Position numbers and translations under genes: made by a program. A stretch of 64,000 nucleotides of DNA from Anthonomus grandis grandis (lineage: Eukaryota; Arthropoda; Insecta; Coleoptera; Curculionidae), in assembly GCF_022605725.1 (NCBI RefSeq), contig NC_065552.1, forward strand, positions 20,354,785-20,418,784. Reading direction: 5' to 3'. The notes below the pieces were generated by a model, which had not been told where the DNA came from, made no database searches, and worked only from the letters and a program-made list of their open reading frames with translations. Positions 1-11,756 of the stretch are shown here, one piece after another; within the stretch, counting starts at the first letter, position 1; each line of letters begins with the position of its first letter.

Positions 1-439
1 AATTACAAGAGGACCAATTTTTGGGGAAACACCAGATATTATCCATTTATTGCGTTGTAATATATTTAGGTAGTCCAAAGACTAACAATTCCAGAAGCTT
101 TGGTGTAATTGTGGAATTAATAGTCAATCGTCCGGTGGTTGGAACCTTACCTGATACTCACATCACAAAACAGTTTTACCACTAATCAAAATTTTGTATT
201 TTATTTCGGACACGTATTTCGCTTTAACTTTAACGTAACTCTAACTTTTGATATTACTCGTTTTTACGGTATTCGTTACAGTAACCAATAAATAACCTTA
301 GAAAATTATCTGAGGGTCAGCGAATCCGTTGTCACGTTGATTATTCTCTCGCATTCGTTGTCACGTTTATTATCCCTTCGAAGATATCCTCACTCAGCAT
401 TCATCTAAATTAACAGTTAAAAATTTGATCTTGTCAAGG
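1..439. other. No gene seen; AT-rich intergenic DNA
   Basis: No reading frame or element boundary can be supported here. Two near-copies of the motif GTTGTCACGTT lie about 30 bp apart near 329 and 358, each followed by ATTAT. This looks like a short local duplication. A poly-T run follows at about 465-480. Confidence 0.4.
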
Positions 440-581
440 TCCACAAAAATAATTATAAATTTTTGTTTTTTTTTTTTTTTGAATCCAGAATCAAAAACAG
501 GTTTCATATAAGAAAATAACCTGGACTCTCAAATCACCTCGAAAATTACCCTCAAGGGTAAAATTAAAATGTAACACGCTG
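440..581 (-). mobile_element. Mariner-type terminal repeat remnant
   Basis: The segment ends in AACACGCTG followed by TATATA. Read on the minus strand this begins CAGCGTGTTA, a one-base variant of the CAGGGTGTTA ends of the complete mariner-like elements elsewhere in the window (for example at 22338 and 8638). Other phrases typical of such ends are present, but no transposase or partner end was found, so it is probably a solo end of a decayed copy. Confidence 0.35.
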
Positions 582-1599
582 TATATATGTGGGATTTTTA
601 ACTTATTACCTAAACTTAAGCAAATAAATAAAATCAATAATATAAATAATATTATTAATTAAAAATATTAAATATCAAAAAAATATTTAATATTTTGCCT
701 AAGCCAACTAACTAAATTAATAAAAAGTTATTTTTGTTATCTATTACCTCTATTACACATACCAGCACCTTGGTCTATAGAATAACTAATAATGGCTACA
801 AACGTGCCAAGGGCAGCCAAAAACAGCCAGTCTTCCCCAAAATTGCCGAACGTGTAGCGCCATACTTGTGCGCAAACTCTGTACAGCTTCCCTTAAATTA
901 CCAATAACTTTATTATTATTTATTTTTAAAACCACCAGTAAAATAATAACTATATAATTAACTTGTCAGTATGGCAAGCATTCGCGCAACAAATGTAAAT
1001 AGATACCTTGGTGTGCGTCAAACTCTCTTCGCCTTTCTTTTTCCAATTCCCGAAGTTTTCTTTTATCCGCCAACGTTTTCTCTCTAAGGCTTTCGTAAAG
1101 GTCTTCCAATGATTTATTGTAATACTGAAAGTACGACTATATTATTTTTAAATTATTAATCGGAATAAAAAGAATAATGGTACAGGACATTCAAATTATT
1201 ATTATTATCAGCAGCAAAATCTAGGCCAGCGAAATCGTTCACTGGGTTTCTTGTTACCATTGAATAATTATTACTTCAGAAAATCTATTAAATAAACAGT
1301 ATGAATAGCAAGCAGATTGGGCTGTTTTAAAGCTGCTTAAAATACTATCTGGACTTTGCGCAAGATCAAGACTAAAGACTAGCCCGATCTTCGTCTCGCC
1401 ATTATTTGAAATTATTATTTGCTACTGAATATTTTCTTCGGTTTTACTAAATATTTTCAACGGCGAGGCCCGTTGGAAATATGAAAAGAGAATGTATTGT
1501 TACTTGTTCTAAATGGTAGATCATGTAGGGGATAAATATATTGTAACGATCTACTGAACATATCACCTGTTTTCCTTTGTGCGGGAATCATCTTATCCA
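582..1599. other. No gene seen
   Basis: The stretch is AT-rich with many short homopolymers. No frame longer than about 60 codons resembles a known family, and I found no boundary repeats. It may be old TE sequence decayed beyond recognition. Confidence 0.35.
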
Positions 1600-1860
1600 T
1601 CGTCTATACCCCAACATCCCGTATACACATAGAAAGTTAGCGAATGTTTCAGAACCTAATAAATAAAAATCCTCATCGCTAGGAGGCCAGTTCAAGTCTG
1701 AATATGAATAGGGGAAATAATTGTTTCAAATAGTCCTAAATCATTGTATTTAGTGTGTACGTAGGAGTGTAATAAATCAGTTGTTCTCTCTCTCTCAACT
1801 AAAACACTCGTGTATCGAGTGTTTTAGTTGAAACTGAAACGAACAAAAAAAAAAACAACG
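1600..1860 (+). mobile_element. LTR fragment A (gypsy-type family)
   Basis: This stretch shares a series of short blocks, in the same order, with the better-preserved LTRs at 46290-47314 and 49276-49614. These include a CCTAATAAATAAA-like block, CAGTTCAAGTC, AATAGTCCTAAAT, TTTAGTGTGTACG, AATAAATCAG and CGAGTGTTTTA. That order places it in the 3' half of the same LTR family. No primer-binding site or open gag frame follows that I can defend. A 68-codon frame at 1953-2159 downstream matches no family I recognise. Confidence 0.5.
1796..1830. repeat. Perfect hairpin, 15-bp arms
   Basis: The arms CAACTAAAACACTCG and CGAGTGTTTTAGTTG are perfect reverse complements around a 5-nt loop (TGTAT). The right arm corresponds to the CGAGTGTTTTA block near the 3' end of the related LTR at 47270. 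That LTR carries only this one arm, so the left arm here is an extra inverted copy. Confidence 0.8.
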
Positions 1861-2134
1861 CGTGTTAGTGGTGGTCATCAGGCGTATAAGGGCGCAAGTT
1901 CGAGTGTGCCCTTATAGTCCTCAACATCGGTCTCTAAAAAAAAGCGTGGATTGTGTCTTCTACAAGAAATCCTGTTGCAAGAGAGAAATCTTCTGCAGAA
2001 ATCGGCATCTTTAGAATCCGACCGTTTATTGATCTTAACAGCCACGAATATACTATTCGCTGGAGCTATTCCCCAGATTTCAGAAATGATCTCGTCCGCC
2101 GCCTAGACTTGAAGATACGAGCTTCGGGCCCACC

Positions 2135-2345
2135 TTGCGACATCTCGCGACATACATAGAAGGTTAGAAAATTTTCCGGAACCGTGGTCTAATTAATAGA
2201 TAAAAACCCCTCGGTGCTAGGTGGTAAGTTCGAATCTGAATAGTGGCGCGACTTTTAAATCGCAATGAATAGTGGGAAATAAATACAGTGTAAATAACTG
2301 TCTGTAGTCTGTAGACTTTAGTAATTTTATTTAGTATGTAAGAAG
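2135..2345 (+). mobile_element. LTR fragment B (gypsy-type family)
   Basis: This is a second, diverged copy of the LTR family. It has ACATAGAAGGTTAG, TTCCGGAACCGTGGTCT, AAGTTCGAATCTGAAT, AATAAATACAGTGTAAATAA and TTTAGTATGTAAG, in the same order as the LTR near 46390-47240. It lies about 0.5 kb from fragment A in direct orientation, as in a much reduced LTR pair. No internal gag or pol sequence survives between them, so two separate fragments are equally possible. Confidence 0.5.
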
Positions 2346-2393
2346 TGATTCCTTCCAGTATGCTAACGTTTGCTCGTCGATCCTGTCATTATA

Positions 2394-2952
2394 TTCCCAG
2401 TATTCGCCTAAAACAACGTTGGTGATATTTCTTAAGGGCCTTATATGTCTTTGTTAAGGCCAATATATGTCAAAGTTGGTATTACGGCAGCTTTGTTTAA
2501 GCTATCGTATACTCGTTTCAGCAGTTGGACAAAGGCAGCGCTACCGTATCTTAGTCGATGTTAAATTTCAGCAGCAATATCTGCATTTAATGACAGTATA
2601 ATTATCGAGATATGGAAAGTGTTCATTGACAGTTTTCGCAGGAAGGATAGCAGTTATGGTTTAATGTACGGTACATGATAATACAGTATTTGCGTTTTAT
2701 TAATATTTAATTTAGCTATTGTCGTATAGTGGCACTCCATGTCTTATTAAACGTTATTAATTTCTAGACCAGGAGGTAATTGCCCTTAATGTTGGTAGTA
2801 CTTATTACGCATCTCTGCTTGATCACCGCTTTAATTTCAAAGACCTTGCCAGATTTTCCGTCTGAGCGATCAGGCATAGCACTTCACGTAATATTTTGGC
2901 ATACAGCCTGTTAAGGTTAAGATTTTTCAAAGACCTCTTTTGTTGACTTAAT
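2394..2952 (-). pseudogene. RTE-type reverse transcriptase 3' remnant (left arm of an inverted pair)
   Basis: This is an inverted copy of 5296-5976. Read on the minus strand it carries the same broken coding sequence, with the C-terminal RT region that follows the catalytic core in RTE-like non-LTR retrotransposons (IQHRLRC, AAFVQLLKR, a leucine-rich stretch, then a cysteine/arginine-rich segment). Stops and frameshifts interrupt all frames. The shared order of blocks over about 560-680 bp shows the two arms derive from one sequence. The element is dead. Confidence 0.55.
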
Positions 2953-3789
2953 CGAAGATCTATGCACTTTATATACTTGCACACACTTCTTATACAGTGG
3001 TGGACCTGGAACACCGCTTTCTACTGCAGTTTAGTTCTCCACTATGGACTAAATTAAAAGGAAACTTTTTTATAATAGCAGTAAATCTCATTATAGACAG
3101 GAAACTCAACAATTTCCTAACGATGGCCAATGAAACCAGGATTAATATTAAACTCAAAGGTGGAATTTCATTTCTTAAAATTGTCATCGACTGCAATCAT
3201 CTTGAAATATTACTTATTTGGTGTATTTAAGCTTACTCTAGGCTAATGTACTGTTACCACGTACCTGTATTGTAGAATATTTTCCATCATAAAGCTGTGT
3301 GTTTGGTAAGTATTTACCTCTCCCACTCATTTTTCGTTATTTATCATACTTTACACTTTCTGCTATAACATTATTTCTTGCTAAATAATTTTAAAATGGT
3401 TACTTAGCCTGAATTTATGCGCAAACTTAACTAATGAGCGCCCACTTTTCTTTCAAAAGTAACTTGATCAGCCCCACTGCAATAAAATTTATTATCGTTA
3501 ACTTGCGTATGTTGATTGTATACCTGATGTAAATATAATCTAAAAGTAGCTATAAATAAATGAGCATATCGAATATGGAGCAATTAAAGGGTTATAGTTC
3601 TACTCAAATACAAATATTTAATGAAGAAGTTAAACTATTCGAGGCATGTGATATTATACATATATTATTAAATCTAGATATTATACTGAGACTGTTTGTA
3701 CTATATAAAGGTATTTTAGAGGTCAATATTTATACAGTTTTATTATATAGTTTGTTCATTGTACTTGTTGAGTATTGAGGGAATGGTAG

Positions 3790-4600
3790 AACGAATTTTT
3801 TGGGCTTGTTTGGGGTGCTTTGGGCAACCTTGGTATGAAGCGGTTTGAGCTCCTGTGCAATTGACACATGTTGCTGGACTTGGGACATTTTATAGTGTGG
3901 TAGTCTTGTCTGAATTTCACGCATTTTGGATTGGTGGTGCATCTTGTTTGAGCATGTTCGTGCAGTTGGCAGTGCTTATTTCGAAGTTTCGATCATCGCG
4001 TCTCTACTCGTTTAGGAGCTCGGTTATTTGGAAAAGAAAATCCTTTCTTTGTCCTGTATAGTGTGTGGCTGAGTGAGGTGGGTTGGCATTCTTTGTTGCA
4101 TCAACGCTGATGACAGAGGGGTGAAATTCTTGGCCTGGAGTCCTTCGCCAATAGAAGCTGACTACTAATGTTCTAGCACCTCGCGTAATACGACGTATAT
4201 CCGTTTTTGAAATTAAATTATTCCTTATTGTCTTCCAGAAAATATTAAATCTTGCAACAGTCTTGGAGAGTCGCTGGATGGATTTTTATTTCATCCTCCG
4301 TGCATGTGCACGAATTGCTGAATTGCTTTAGGTGAGCTGTGATTGTTTTATAGCGGACCTAGTAAGTTGTTTCTCAGGAGTTCTTTCTTGGGAGCAGTCG
4401 GAGTTGACTTAAGAGGCGCCTCGGTTCGAAAACATGGCTTGACAGACGCAGTTGCTGACACCAGTTTGATGGATGTCCTTGGCGGGAGGATTTGGAATCA
4501 GGTTGGCGCCGTCTTTTGTTGACCACAAGAATGAAGTCTTGGTCTGGATCAGGGTTGGAGGATGTTTCCATAAGCGTTGGAAGAGGTTTGACACCAGTTC
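3790..4600 (-). pseudogene. Jockey-type LINE ORF1 (gag-like) remnant
   Basis: On the minus strand several frames encode pieces of a Jockey-group ORF1, a nucleic-acid-binding gag-like protein that packages the retrotransposon RNA. Near 3940-3990 is HAQTRC followed by a lysine/cysteine block and HTIKC. Near 3830-3890 is TCVNCTGAQTASYQGCP, a classic zinc-knuckle motif of this family. Upstream, near 4400-4570, is a basic segment beginning DFILVVNKRRRQPDS, typical of the region before the RNA-binding domain. Frameshifts and stops separate the parts. It sits between the inverted RTE remnants and is presumably an older insertion there. Confidence 0.55.
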
Positions 4601-5295
4601 AGGGATCTTTTGGTAACACTGTTAGGGGTTCTGAGAAGGCTAACTAGGGTTGGGCCGGAGTGCTGGTGACAGCGATTGATGGCTGGATCGTGGATGACCT
4701 GAGCAGGTATTTTCTGAGTTCCAATATTTCAGTCATAAACCGGTAGATTGTGGCTTAAAGTTTGGCCTCTGTTTCGATGACAGCCTGTATTCTGTCCTCT
4801 TTAGTCACTTCTGTCCCTATTCAAAAGAGAATCCTTCAAAAGTTTTTCAAATCTCTTAATGAGGATAGATTCGTCTTTTCTGCGACGGTGACATTCGAAT
4901 ATGACTCATATTTCTTCTTCATCGTCGGACGATTGGGCTTCAATCGGTGATCGGCTCCTGTCGGAATCGCTGCAGTCCAACACTGGTTAATATTTTGTTG
5001 CACAAGGGAGTACTAAGAATACTGACACTATGTTGCCCTGTGCCTCTCGAAAGATGCATCTAGGACGGTAGTCACAAGGAAACCTCGTAATTTCCTTGAA
5101 TAGTTTTATATAAGCTAAGTAAATAACACATTTTTTTTCCAAGCGGTGAGATGCTGGCAGATAAATCTTGTAGATATTACCTAAGTCTATATATTTCAAC
5201 GTTGTTTCATCGATAACACCCCATCTCAAACCTACGTTTCATTCTGTGCGATGCAAAACCAAGAGATATTCAAGATCAACCACTGCACAAAAAGT

Positions 5296-5976
5296 CAAAT
5301 CAGTCAACAAAAGAGCTCTATGGAAAATCTCAACCTTAACTCGATGTTCATCAAAATTTGTCCAAATATTACGTCGAGAGCTATATGCCTAATCGCTCAG
5401 CAGAAAATTTGGCAAGGCCTTTAAAATTACAGCGGGAGTCAAGCGGAGATGCGTAATACTACCAACATTCGTGGATATTGTGTGGATCTTGTTGGCAAAC
5501 TACTTTAAGAGCAATTACCTCCTGGTCTAGAAATTCTGAACAGAATGGATAGCGGACTATGCGTCAAGAATCAGTCAAAATTTAATAGTACCGATAGTAA
5601 TGTGATCTTAGTAAACACAGAGGACTTGAAGTACCACCATATTGCTAAAGCTAAATTAAATATTAACAAAATGCAAATACTGTATCATCATGTACGAACA
5701 CCGAACCATAACTACTATCCCCACTAACAAATACTATCAATGAACACTTAACACACCCATATTTCGATAATTATACTCTAATTAAATGCAGATATTGCTG
5801 CTGAAATTCAACATCGACTAAGATGTGATAGCGCTGCCTTTGTGCAACTGCTGAAACGAGCTTACGATAGCTTAAACAAAGCTGCCGTAATACCAACCTT
5901 GACATATAATGACCCTAGAGAAGACATATAAGGTCCTTAAGAAGTATCACCAACGTTGTTGTAGGCGAATACTGGA
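5296..5976 (+). pseudogene. RTE-type reverse transcriptase 3' remnant (right arm)
   Basis: In the frame around 5785-5935 the sequence reads LNADIAAEIQHRLRC, SAAFVQLLKRAYDSLN, then a hydrophobic stretch ending at a stop. The following KKYHQRCCRRILEIF block lies in another frame. This matches the tail of insect endonuclease-reverse transcriptases of the RTE type, in which HRLRCAGAAF and a later RCLRRIL block are well conserved. The copy at 2394-2952 is inverted relative to it. Small indels distinguish the arms, so the duplication is not recent. Confidence 0.55.
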
Positions 5977-6024
5977 AATATTTGGCCCGTAGGATGGGTC
6001 ATTATATTCTCACTATCCCATATA

Positions 6025-6985
6025 CCGGGTAAAAATTTGAAAATGAACAACATTTAATATTGCCTCTACCAAATGCGTATGAAAATTAGGCGAAACACGT
6101 CAATTTACATATCAAGAGGGACAGTTTTTGAGGAATTTGTTGCCATGTTACTTTCAACCCCCTGACCCCCAGTGCTCCTACCCCTAAAACTTTAAATGGC
6201 AACCCCTATTTCTTTTACCATTTTTGTGTTCCTTATAAAATTCTACATCAACTGCATTATGTTTTTTTTCCCAAATCCTGACTTAACCGTACAAGTGAGT
6301 GAAATACATTTTATGAACATTTAAATAATGCAACTGCTTGAAAAATTATAATATCGATATAATGAAATTCTGGAAACCTTACCTTTACTACTTTATGACT
6401 TATTCAAAATGGGTTCCATTCTTCTCTAAGCACAAAGTACAGCCGATATTCAAACTGTTCTCGGACATTTTGAAGAGTTGCAGGTGAAATACTTCTACAC
6501 TCCTGTACAATTCTTTGCTGTAAATGTTGAATTGAATCTGGTCGAGTTTTAAATACAACGGATTTCGAGTGACCCCATAAGAAAAAATCCAGCGGTGTCA
6601 GATCTGTGACCTAGGTGGCCATTCTATGGGTCCCTTCCTACCAACCCACTGCTCTTATCATGATTACCCAACCACTCTCTTACTGGGCGTACATAATACG
6701 GAAGTGCTCCGTCCTGTTGGAAGTGCAGCAAATGTTCATTTAGAGCAAGATTTCCATTGGTTTCCCTTTGATTGTCCATTGAAGAATAGGGGACCGAAGA
6801 TGCTATTGCCTAATATACCCGCCCAAACCTTTAATTTTTGAGGGTATTGCGTATGACCCTCTCTAATAATGTGAGGATTAAAGTCGCTCCAATAACGACA
6901 GGTTTGTTTGTTGACTTTGTCATTTAAGTAAAAAGTGCATTCGTTACTGAAACAGATATTCTTTATTAATGTGGGCTTAGTAATA
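6025..6985 (-). pseudogene. Mariner-like transposase remnant 1 with one end
   Basis: Minus-strand translation gives FQQDGALPYYVRPVREWL followed by a broken GPIEWPPRS-type block and FFLMGSLEI. This is the region between the second and third catalytic aspartates of a Tc1/mariner-superfamily DDE transposase. Further upstream on the same strand are pieces matching a WAGILG/IFGP-type block. The sequence from 6025 (CGGGTAAAAATTTG after TATAC) resembles the terminal repeat of such elements. Stops and frameshifts are numerous. Remnant 2 lies immediately upstream in the same orientation, so the pair may be tandem copies or successive insertions. Confidence 0.6.
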
Positions 6986-6999
6986 ATCTTGTTGACTGT

Positions 7000-7545
7000 T
7001 CGTCATAATTTCGCAAAACTCGGGATTTAGGCGGCCATTCAATAGAACCTCTTTTTCCAATCTACTGGTTAGAATAATGATCATCCAACCATTGCCTAAC
7101 GGGAGCTACATAATAAGCAGGTCCTCCATCCCGTTGGAATTGTAGAAAGCGTTATTCTAAAGTTAAGTTTCCATGTATATATGTTGATTTTCTAATTCCC
7201 GCACTATTAGTGGTGGACGATGGATGCGCTTTTCGGTGGACCTCTGTAGCATTTCAGGATACATGTGACTATTTAAGTTTCCTGGTGTAAATATTGAGCC
7301 GATAATACCATCTACCAATATACCAGCCCAAAGATTAATAATTTTCTGAGGGTACTGGCTATGTCCTTCTCTAAGTACGTATGGGTTCTCGTCATTCCAG
7401 TATTGACTGTTTTGCTTATTAACATCCCTATTTAAATAAAAGAGACACTAATCGCTGAAGCAAGTATTTTTAAGTCGAGGTTCTGCCGTAATTCTATGTA
7501 ATTATTTCACCAGATTGGATTCTTCTCAGGGTTATCGCTACCAAC
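7000..7545 (-). pseudogene. Mariner-like transposase remnant 2
   Basis: The minus strand encodes FQRDGGPAYYVAPVRQWL and then IGKRGSIEWPPKSR, a second, diverged copy of the central catalytic region seen in remnant 1. Upstream on the same strand are YWNDENPYVLREGHS and a WAGILVDGIIG-type block. All are interrupted by stops. The N-terminal DNA-binding domain is not recognisable. Confidence 0.6.
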
Positions 7546-8637
7546 TTCATGCAATGTTTACATTTTATAAGGCTATAACTTATGAAAAGTACCTTTCTTA
7601 TTGTTTCATGCCAGTATATCGGTAGCCATTATTCTGAGCATAATAAAAAATCAACAATATTTTTTTTTTAATTATTTTCCTAATAACCAGAGAAGAATTT
7701 TTCTGAAATGTAACTTTCTATGGTATCATTATAAACCATTTTCAAGAGCTTGAAGATGACGTATCACTTGGCCTTTTTTTCTATTTAAGATTATAGGAGT
7801 GTGTCTCACCCTGTCCAAGTGTTTGCAGATAAGGGTAAGATAATATGCTCGTTTTTATTCTTCGATCATTTTGTAGAAACTGTTTTCGGCGTTTTTTTAT
7901 TCAGTTTTTCGTTTAAATTAATTATTTTAAATTGTCACCCTGTATACAATTTCCATTATAATGGTGACTTTTTTTTCTTATGGGCGCTATATTGTAGTTT
8001 TGCAATTTTAAATAGTCGTTTTAATTAAGTTTTTACCAGTGTGTCACAGTTGCATTTCCAACACGTAATGTCGGTAACAGCTCTGTGAGCGAAAGTGAGA
8101 TATGTACATAATTTTATATCGGCGATTCCAAATACTCATTAGAAATCCAAGAGACCTCATTAAAAGGGTAATTAAAAGGGCTATTCAAAACAACAAATGA
8201 CCAACATGGCACCGACAATGAAATACAAAGCTGATAACGGCTGTCTAAAGAATAGCTTGTCGTATTTTAAATTTAAAGGTGTCTTCGTATAGGGGAGAAA
8301 AAGTGTTAATAATAATGTATTATTTTATTAAATAATTTTATTATATTTTTTCAAATAGCGTCAAAAAAATTTAAAACGATTTTACCAAATTTCAGTTTTT
8401 TGCCAAAATTTAGTAAGGACTTGGCATTTTAGAAAGCATTTGGAAGTTTTTAGGTTGCGATTAATTAAGAACTATATTGAGCAACTTTTCTCTAATTATA
8501 CCACCTCGTATTTTTTATCCCTTCTGAGATTCTTATACTGCTCATACTTATTTTGGACATGCAGTATAACCGTGATGCAGGGTCTTTAACCAATTTTTGT
8601 TTGTTTTTGTTACTAACTTTTTCTAGTTTTAAATATA
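7546..8637. other. No gene supported
   Basis: A 75-codon plus-strand frame at 7801-8028 is phenylalanine-rich because of the local T-rich composition and matches nothing I recognise. No element ends were identified. The next mariner-like end begins at 8638. Confidence 0.35.
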
Positions 8638-9197
8638 CAGGGTGTTATTTAAGTACGTGGCCAAACCCCAGGAGGCGATTCTATGAGTAATTTTAAGATG
8701 AAAAGTTCGCATAAACATAGGTCCAGAAATGCTTCATTTTCAAGATATAGAGTGTCAATTTTTTTTTTAAATAGGTTTTTTTTAAATATCTGAATAAGTT
8801 TTTAGTCGATTTTGTTCAAATTTAAAAACAAAACTATTTTTAGATCTACCCTTAAACATCCATCTCAATTAAAAAAAATGAACATTAGATCACACCAGAC
8901 TTATAATAGTTGCTTCCTTCAACCTCAATGCAAACATTAGCTCGTCTTTTGCCGAGCTCATTGAAATGTTCCCGGCATATGTATTATCTGATCACCATTG
9001 GGTTAATTCTTTTTCAATGTTGACTGGAGTTTTTTAAATGAGGGACTTTAAATGCCCCTAAAAAATCTAACGGATTTAAATCCGGTGACCATGACTGTGG
9101 ACCTGCGCGCTCGATCCAGTTTTTTCCAAAAGTTGCATCCAAAAATTGGCGAGATACTACTGAAGTGAGGTGGAGTCCCATCATGCATGAGCCACAT

Positions 9198-11299
9198 CCC
9201 AAGTAACAATTTAGGTTCTAAAAAGGTTATAAATAACTCCTAGAACCTGTTTAAGAAAAATTATCGATTATGCCATTAAGCACAAACAACGTTATTTATT
9301 AGCCCGCATAACCTCCTGTAGTAAAAAAAGGCCCAGCCCTAAAGAGGTTGTCGTTGCCAATAGGCCCTGGCCAATTTGAAACCAGATCGCAGATCACAGA
9401 ACCTATATAGCTAAAAGAAATAACCTTTATCGAACCCGAATATCCCTAAAAGTAACCTGTGTAGAACCTGAAAGCTTTTACGCCTACCTGTTTAAAACCC
9501 TTTAGCAAAGTCCTTTTAGACTTTTAGGTGGTTATATAGTTTGGCCTGTTCGCCGGCTTTTGGCATTTCAGATACATATAGTATTAAAATTTTGCCATTT
9601 AGTTTTAAATATGGTATTTCAGAGATACCAAAGTATAAAAATCTGACCTTTTAGTTTTAAATATGATACAGCCAGGGTAAAAATAAGACAACGCCAAAAT
9701 AAAAAGCAATGGCAAGACATTTTCAGTAAGTATGACTTTATTTTAGAAAAAAATATATTATACTATCGTTCAAATTGCATACAGGGCTGTATTTAGGTAC
9801 ATAAAAAGGTAAGTTCATTTTAGTTCATATAATAAAGATAGGCAAACCGATTTTGATAAAGATAAATACAGATTGTTGCAAGTTTAGAGGTTATGAGTAT
9901 CAAATCATTTTTCTTTTAACACACCCATGCAATATTTCAATTTAAAGTATATTAGCACCGCAAACAAATTGAAGAAATATAATGATTGTAAGATTGTATG
10001 TATTTTCAATAAATTAATACGATGTGAATCCCCGAAAATCAACACTGTCAGATGTTATTTGCTGCCAACAATCGACGACAACCAACCTAATGCGAGGCGA
10101 TCCGGTGTTGCCATGTCTTGTTGCTAAAGGACCGTTTATACTTAATATTAACGCTAACGCTATGGGATCGTTTAAATTTTTGAGTAACGTTCGGATTCAT
10201 GCTTATTCGTGCTGTTGAGGATAAACGTCACAAATAAGTCGTGAACGTTCACAACACTAGTCATAACAAATTACATTTTTTATTTAATTTTACTATTTTT
10301 TAATAGGTTTTGACTTTTTAAAGTTAAAAAAAAAGCTTCAACAATGAAGGTAATTTATGTTCAGATTTATATTCTTTATAAATTTTGGATTTTTTTATTA
10401 GTAAATTTAATAAATACAAAAATATAATACATATAAAAAGCAGATTTTTAAATATTTAAAACTTAAAAATTGTATAGTATTGGACTTCATATTTTTGTTT
10501 TTCTGTTAAGCCACTGATACTGGCATCATGAATATCTGCTTCTAGAGGATCAGGTTCAATGCCAAGACCGCCATCAGTTAAATTACGAGAATTATCTTCT
10601 TCCGGTGTATCTATTGCAAACTAAATTTTTTTTTACGTTATAATCTACCAAAATTGTCAATATTTTATTTGTCATATTTACCTGACCAGTTGTAATTCGT
10701 TGGAAATTTCGCTTCACTTTTCTTTTAAAATTACCACTTCTTACAATTTTGTGCTAAGACATCCCTGCATTCTAAGAATAAATGACGTAGGATTTAATAG
10801 TCGCGACGTCCGCAAACTGTGTTTTATTGTGACTAGTTGGTTAAACCTTATCCCATAAAGTTATCTTATTATCCATATGACTTTTAGCAAGTCCTTTAGG
10901 TGTTAAAAAATGCTATATTTTCCGGAATAGGCCGTATAAAGTGTCAAATAGTTAGGCAATTGATTCAAGACCATATGGTTCTGAATAGGTAATTTTAATG
11001 CTAACATCGTTCTATATTGGAATTTTGATTGCCAAATTAATGCTGAAATATAACCTCTCCAAAACCTTATTATCTCAAAACCATCAAGTCCTCGTTTATG
11101 GCCATAACAACGTTATTGTTGACACTTGACTAGAACTAATTAGATTTTTAATTTACCTAAGGTTCCTAGTTCCTATTAGCGCAAAATTTAACCTAAATAC
11201 CTAAATAGTTCCATCAAGCAAGCCAATGACTATTGCAGAACCTTGGTGCGGCTAAAAGGCAACTTTAAAAACCAACTGCTTGAGAAAATGTTACTTGGG
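9198..11299. mobile_element. 2.1-kb DNA transposon with CCCAAGTAAC ends and AT duplication
   Basis: The ends CCCAAGTAACA and TGTTACTTGGG are perfect inverted repeats of at least 11 bp, flanked by AT on both sides (9196-9197 and 11300-11301). Removing the element plus one AT restores a continuous mariner-like transposase frame, so the boundaries are firm. A 2-bp AT duplication is known to me for ISL2EU-type elements of the Harbinger group; that assignment is tentative, because no transposase is visible. The ends are rich in AACCT/AGGTT motifs. The interior holds two small minus-strand exons (10456-10760). Confidence 0.75.
10456..10760 (-). pseudogene. Two-exon gene fragment inside the 2.1-kb transposon
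   Basis: On the minus strand a short basic exon (10682 to about 10760; contains KRKVKRNFQRITTGQ) is joined by a 61-nt intron (10621-10681, GTAAAT...TTAG) to a terminal exon (10456-10620) ending in TAA. The terminal exon is acidic and reads through FAIDTPEEDNSRNLTDG and EPDPLEADIHDASISG. Intact splice signals and a distinct stop suggest real coding sequence carried by the element. It could be part of its own lost protein or a captured host exon. I do not recognise the family, and the 5' start is not defined. Confidence 0.4.
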
Positions 11300-11756
11300 A
11301 TTGCTCCTCTTAATTCCAGCTGGACATTTTCTAACAGTCCAGGTAAAATAAATTCCAAAAAGCTACGCTATTCTTGACCATTTAATCTCGGTAAAAAATG
11401 ATATCCAATAAGATAATCATCTCCAATACCAACCCAAACATTCACAGAAAACTGTTGCTGAAAATTAAGTTCTGTAACCGCATAGGGATTTTTAAGTTTA
11501 TAAGGAAAGAACATAATTGAATTTCTTGAACACAGAACTAAGAAAACATCATGTTTGTTATTGGTATTTAACTTGTATTTATTTTGTATTTATCATTGCC
11601 GTTGTCTTAAATAAATTACCAATACGGCCACGTAACCGGAGATTCCAGCGTCTTTAAAAATCTCACTCCAAGAAGCCGACAGGGGCGAATTCAGGAATTC
11701 CACACCCGGTGCGAGTGTGAAATTTATGGTTCAATTGTCAAGTGTTTTTTGGGTGA

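Larger units (their letters stand above)
8638..11540 (-). mobile_element. Mariner-like element remnant split by an insertion
   Basis: The left end is CAGGGTGTTATTTAAGTA, preceded by TA. The minus-strand transposase remnant at 9014-9202 contains ISRQFLDATFGKNWIERAGP and then SPDLNPLDF, the region of the third catalytic aspartate. The reading continues at 11302 on the far side of the 9198-11299 insertion. Joining the flanks there restores the reading frame leading into the MHDG motif with the second catalytic aspartate. Minus-strand blocks farther right (11340-11520) match the upstream half of the catalytic domain. I could not find the right terminal repeat, so the right boundary is approximate. 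Confidence 0.7.

Noticed and set aside
2190..2240. tRNA-like B-box (AAGTTCGAATC) suggesting a tRNA gene or SINE
   Set aside because: No matching A-box or cloverleaf can be folded at the right spacing, and the stretch aligns with the LTR family.
7801..8028. 75-codon frame as a small gene
   Set aside because: Phenylalanine-rich translation of T-rich DNA, with no homology or flanking signals.
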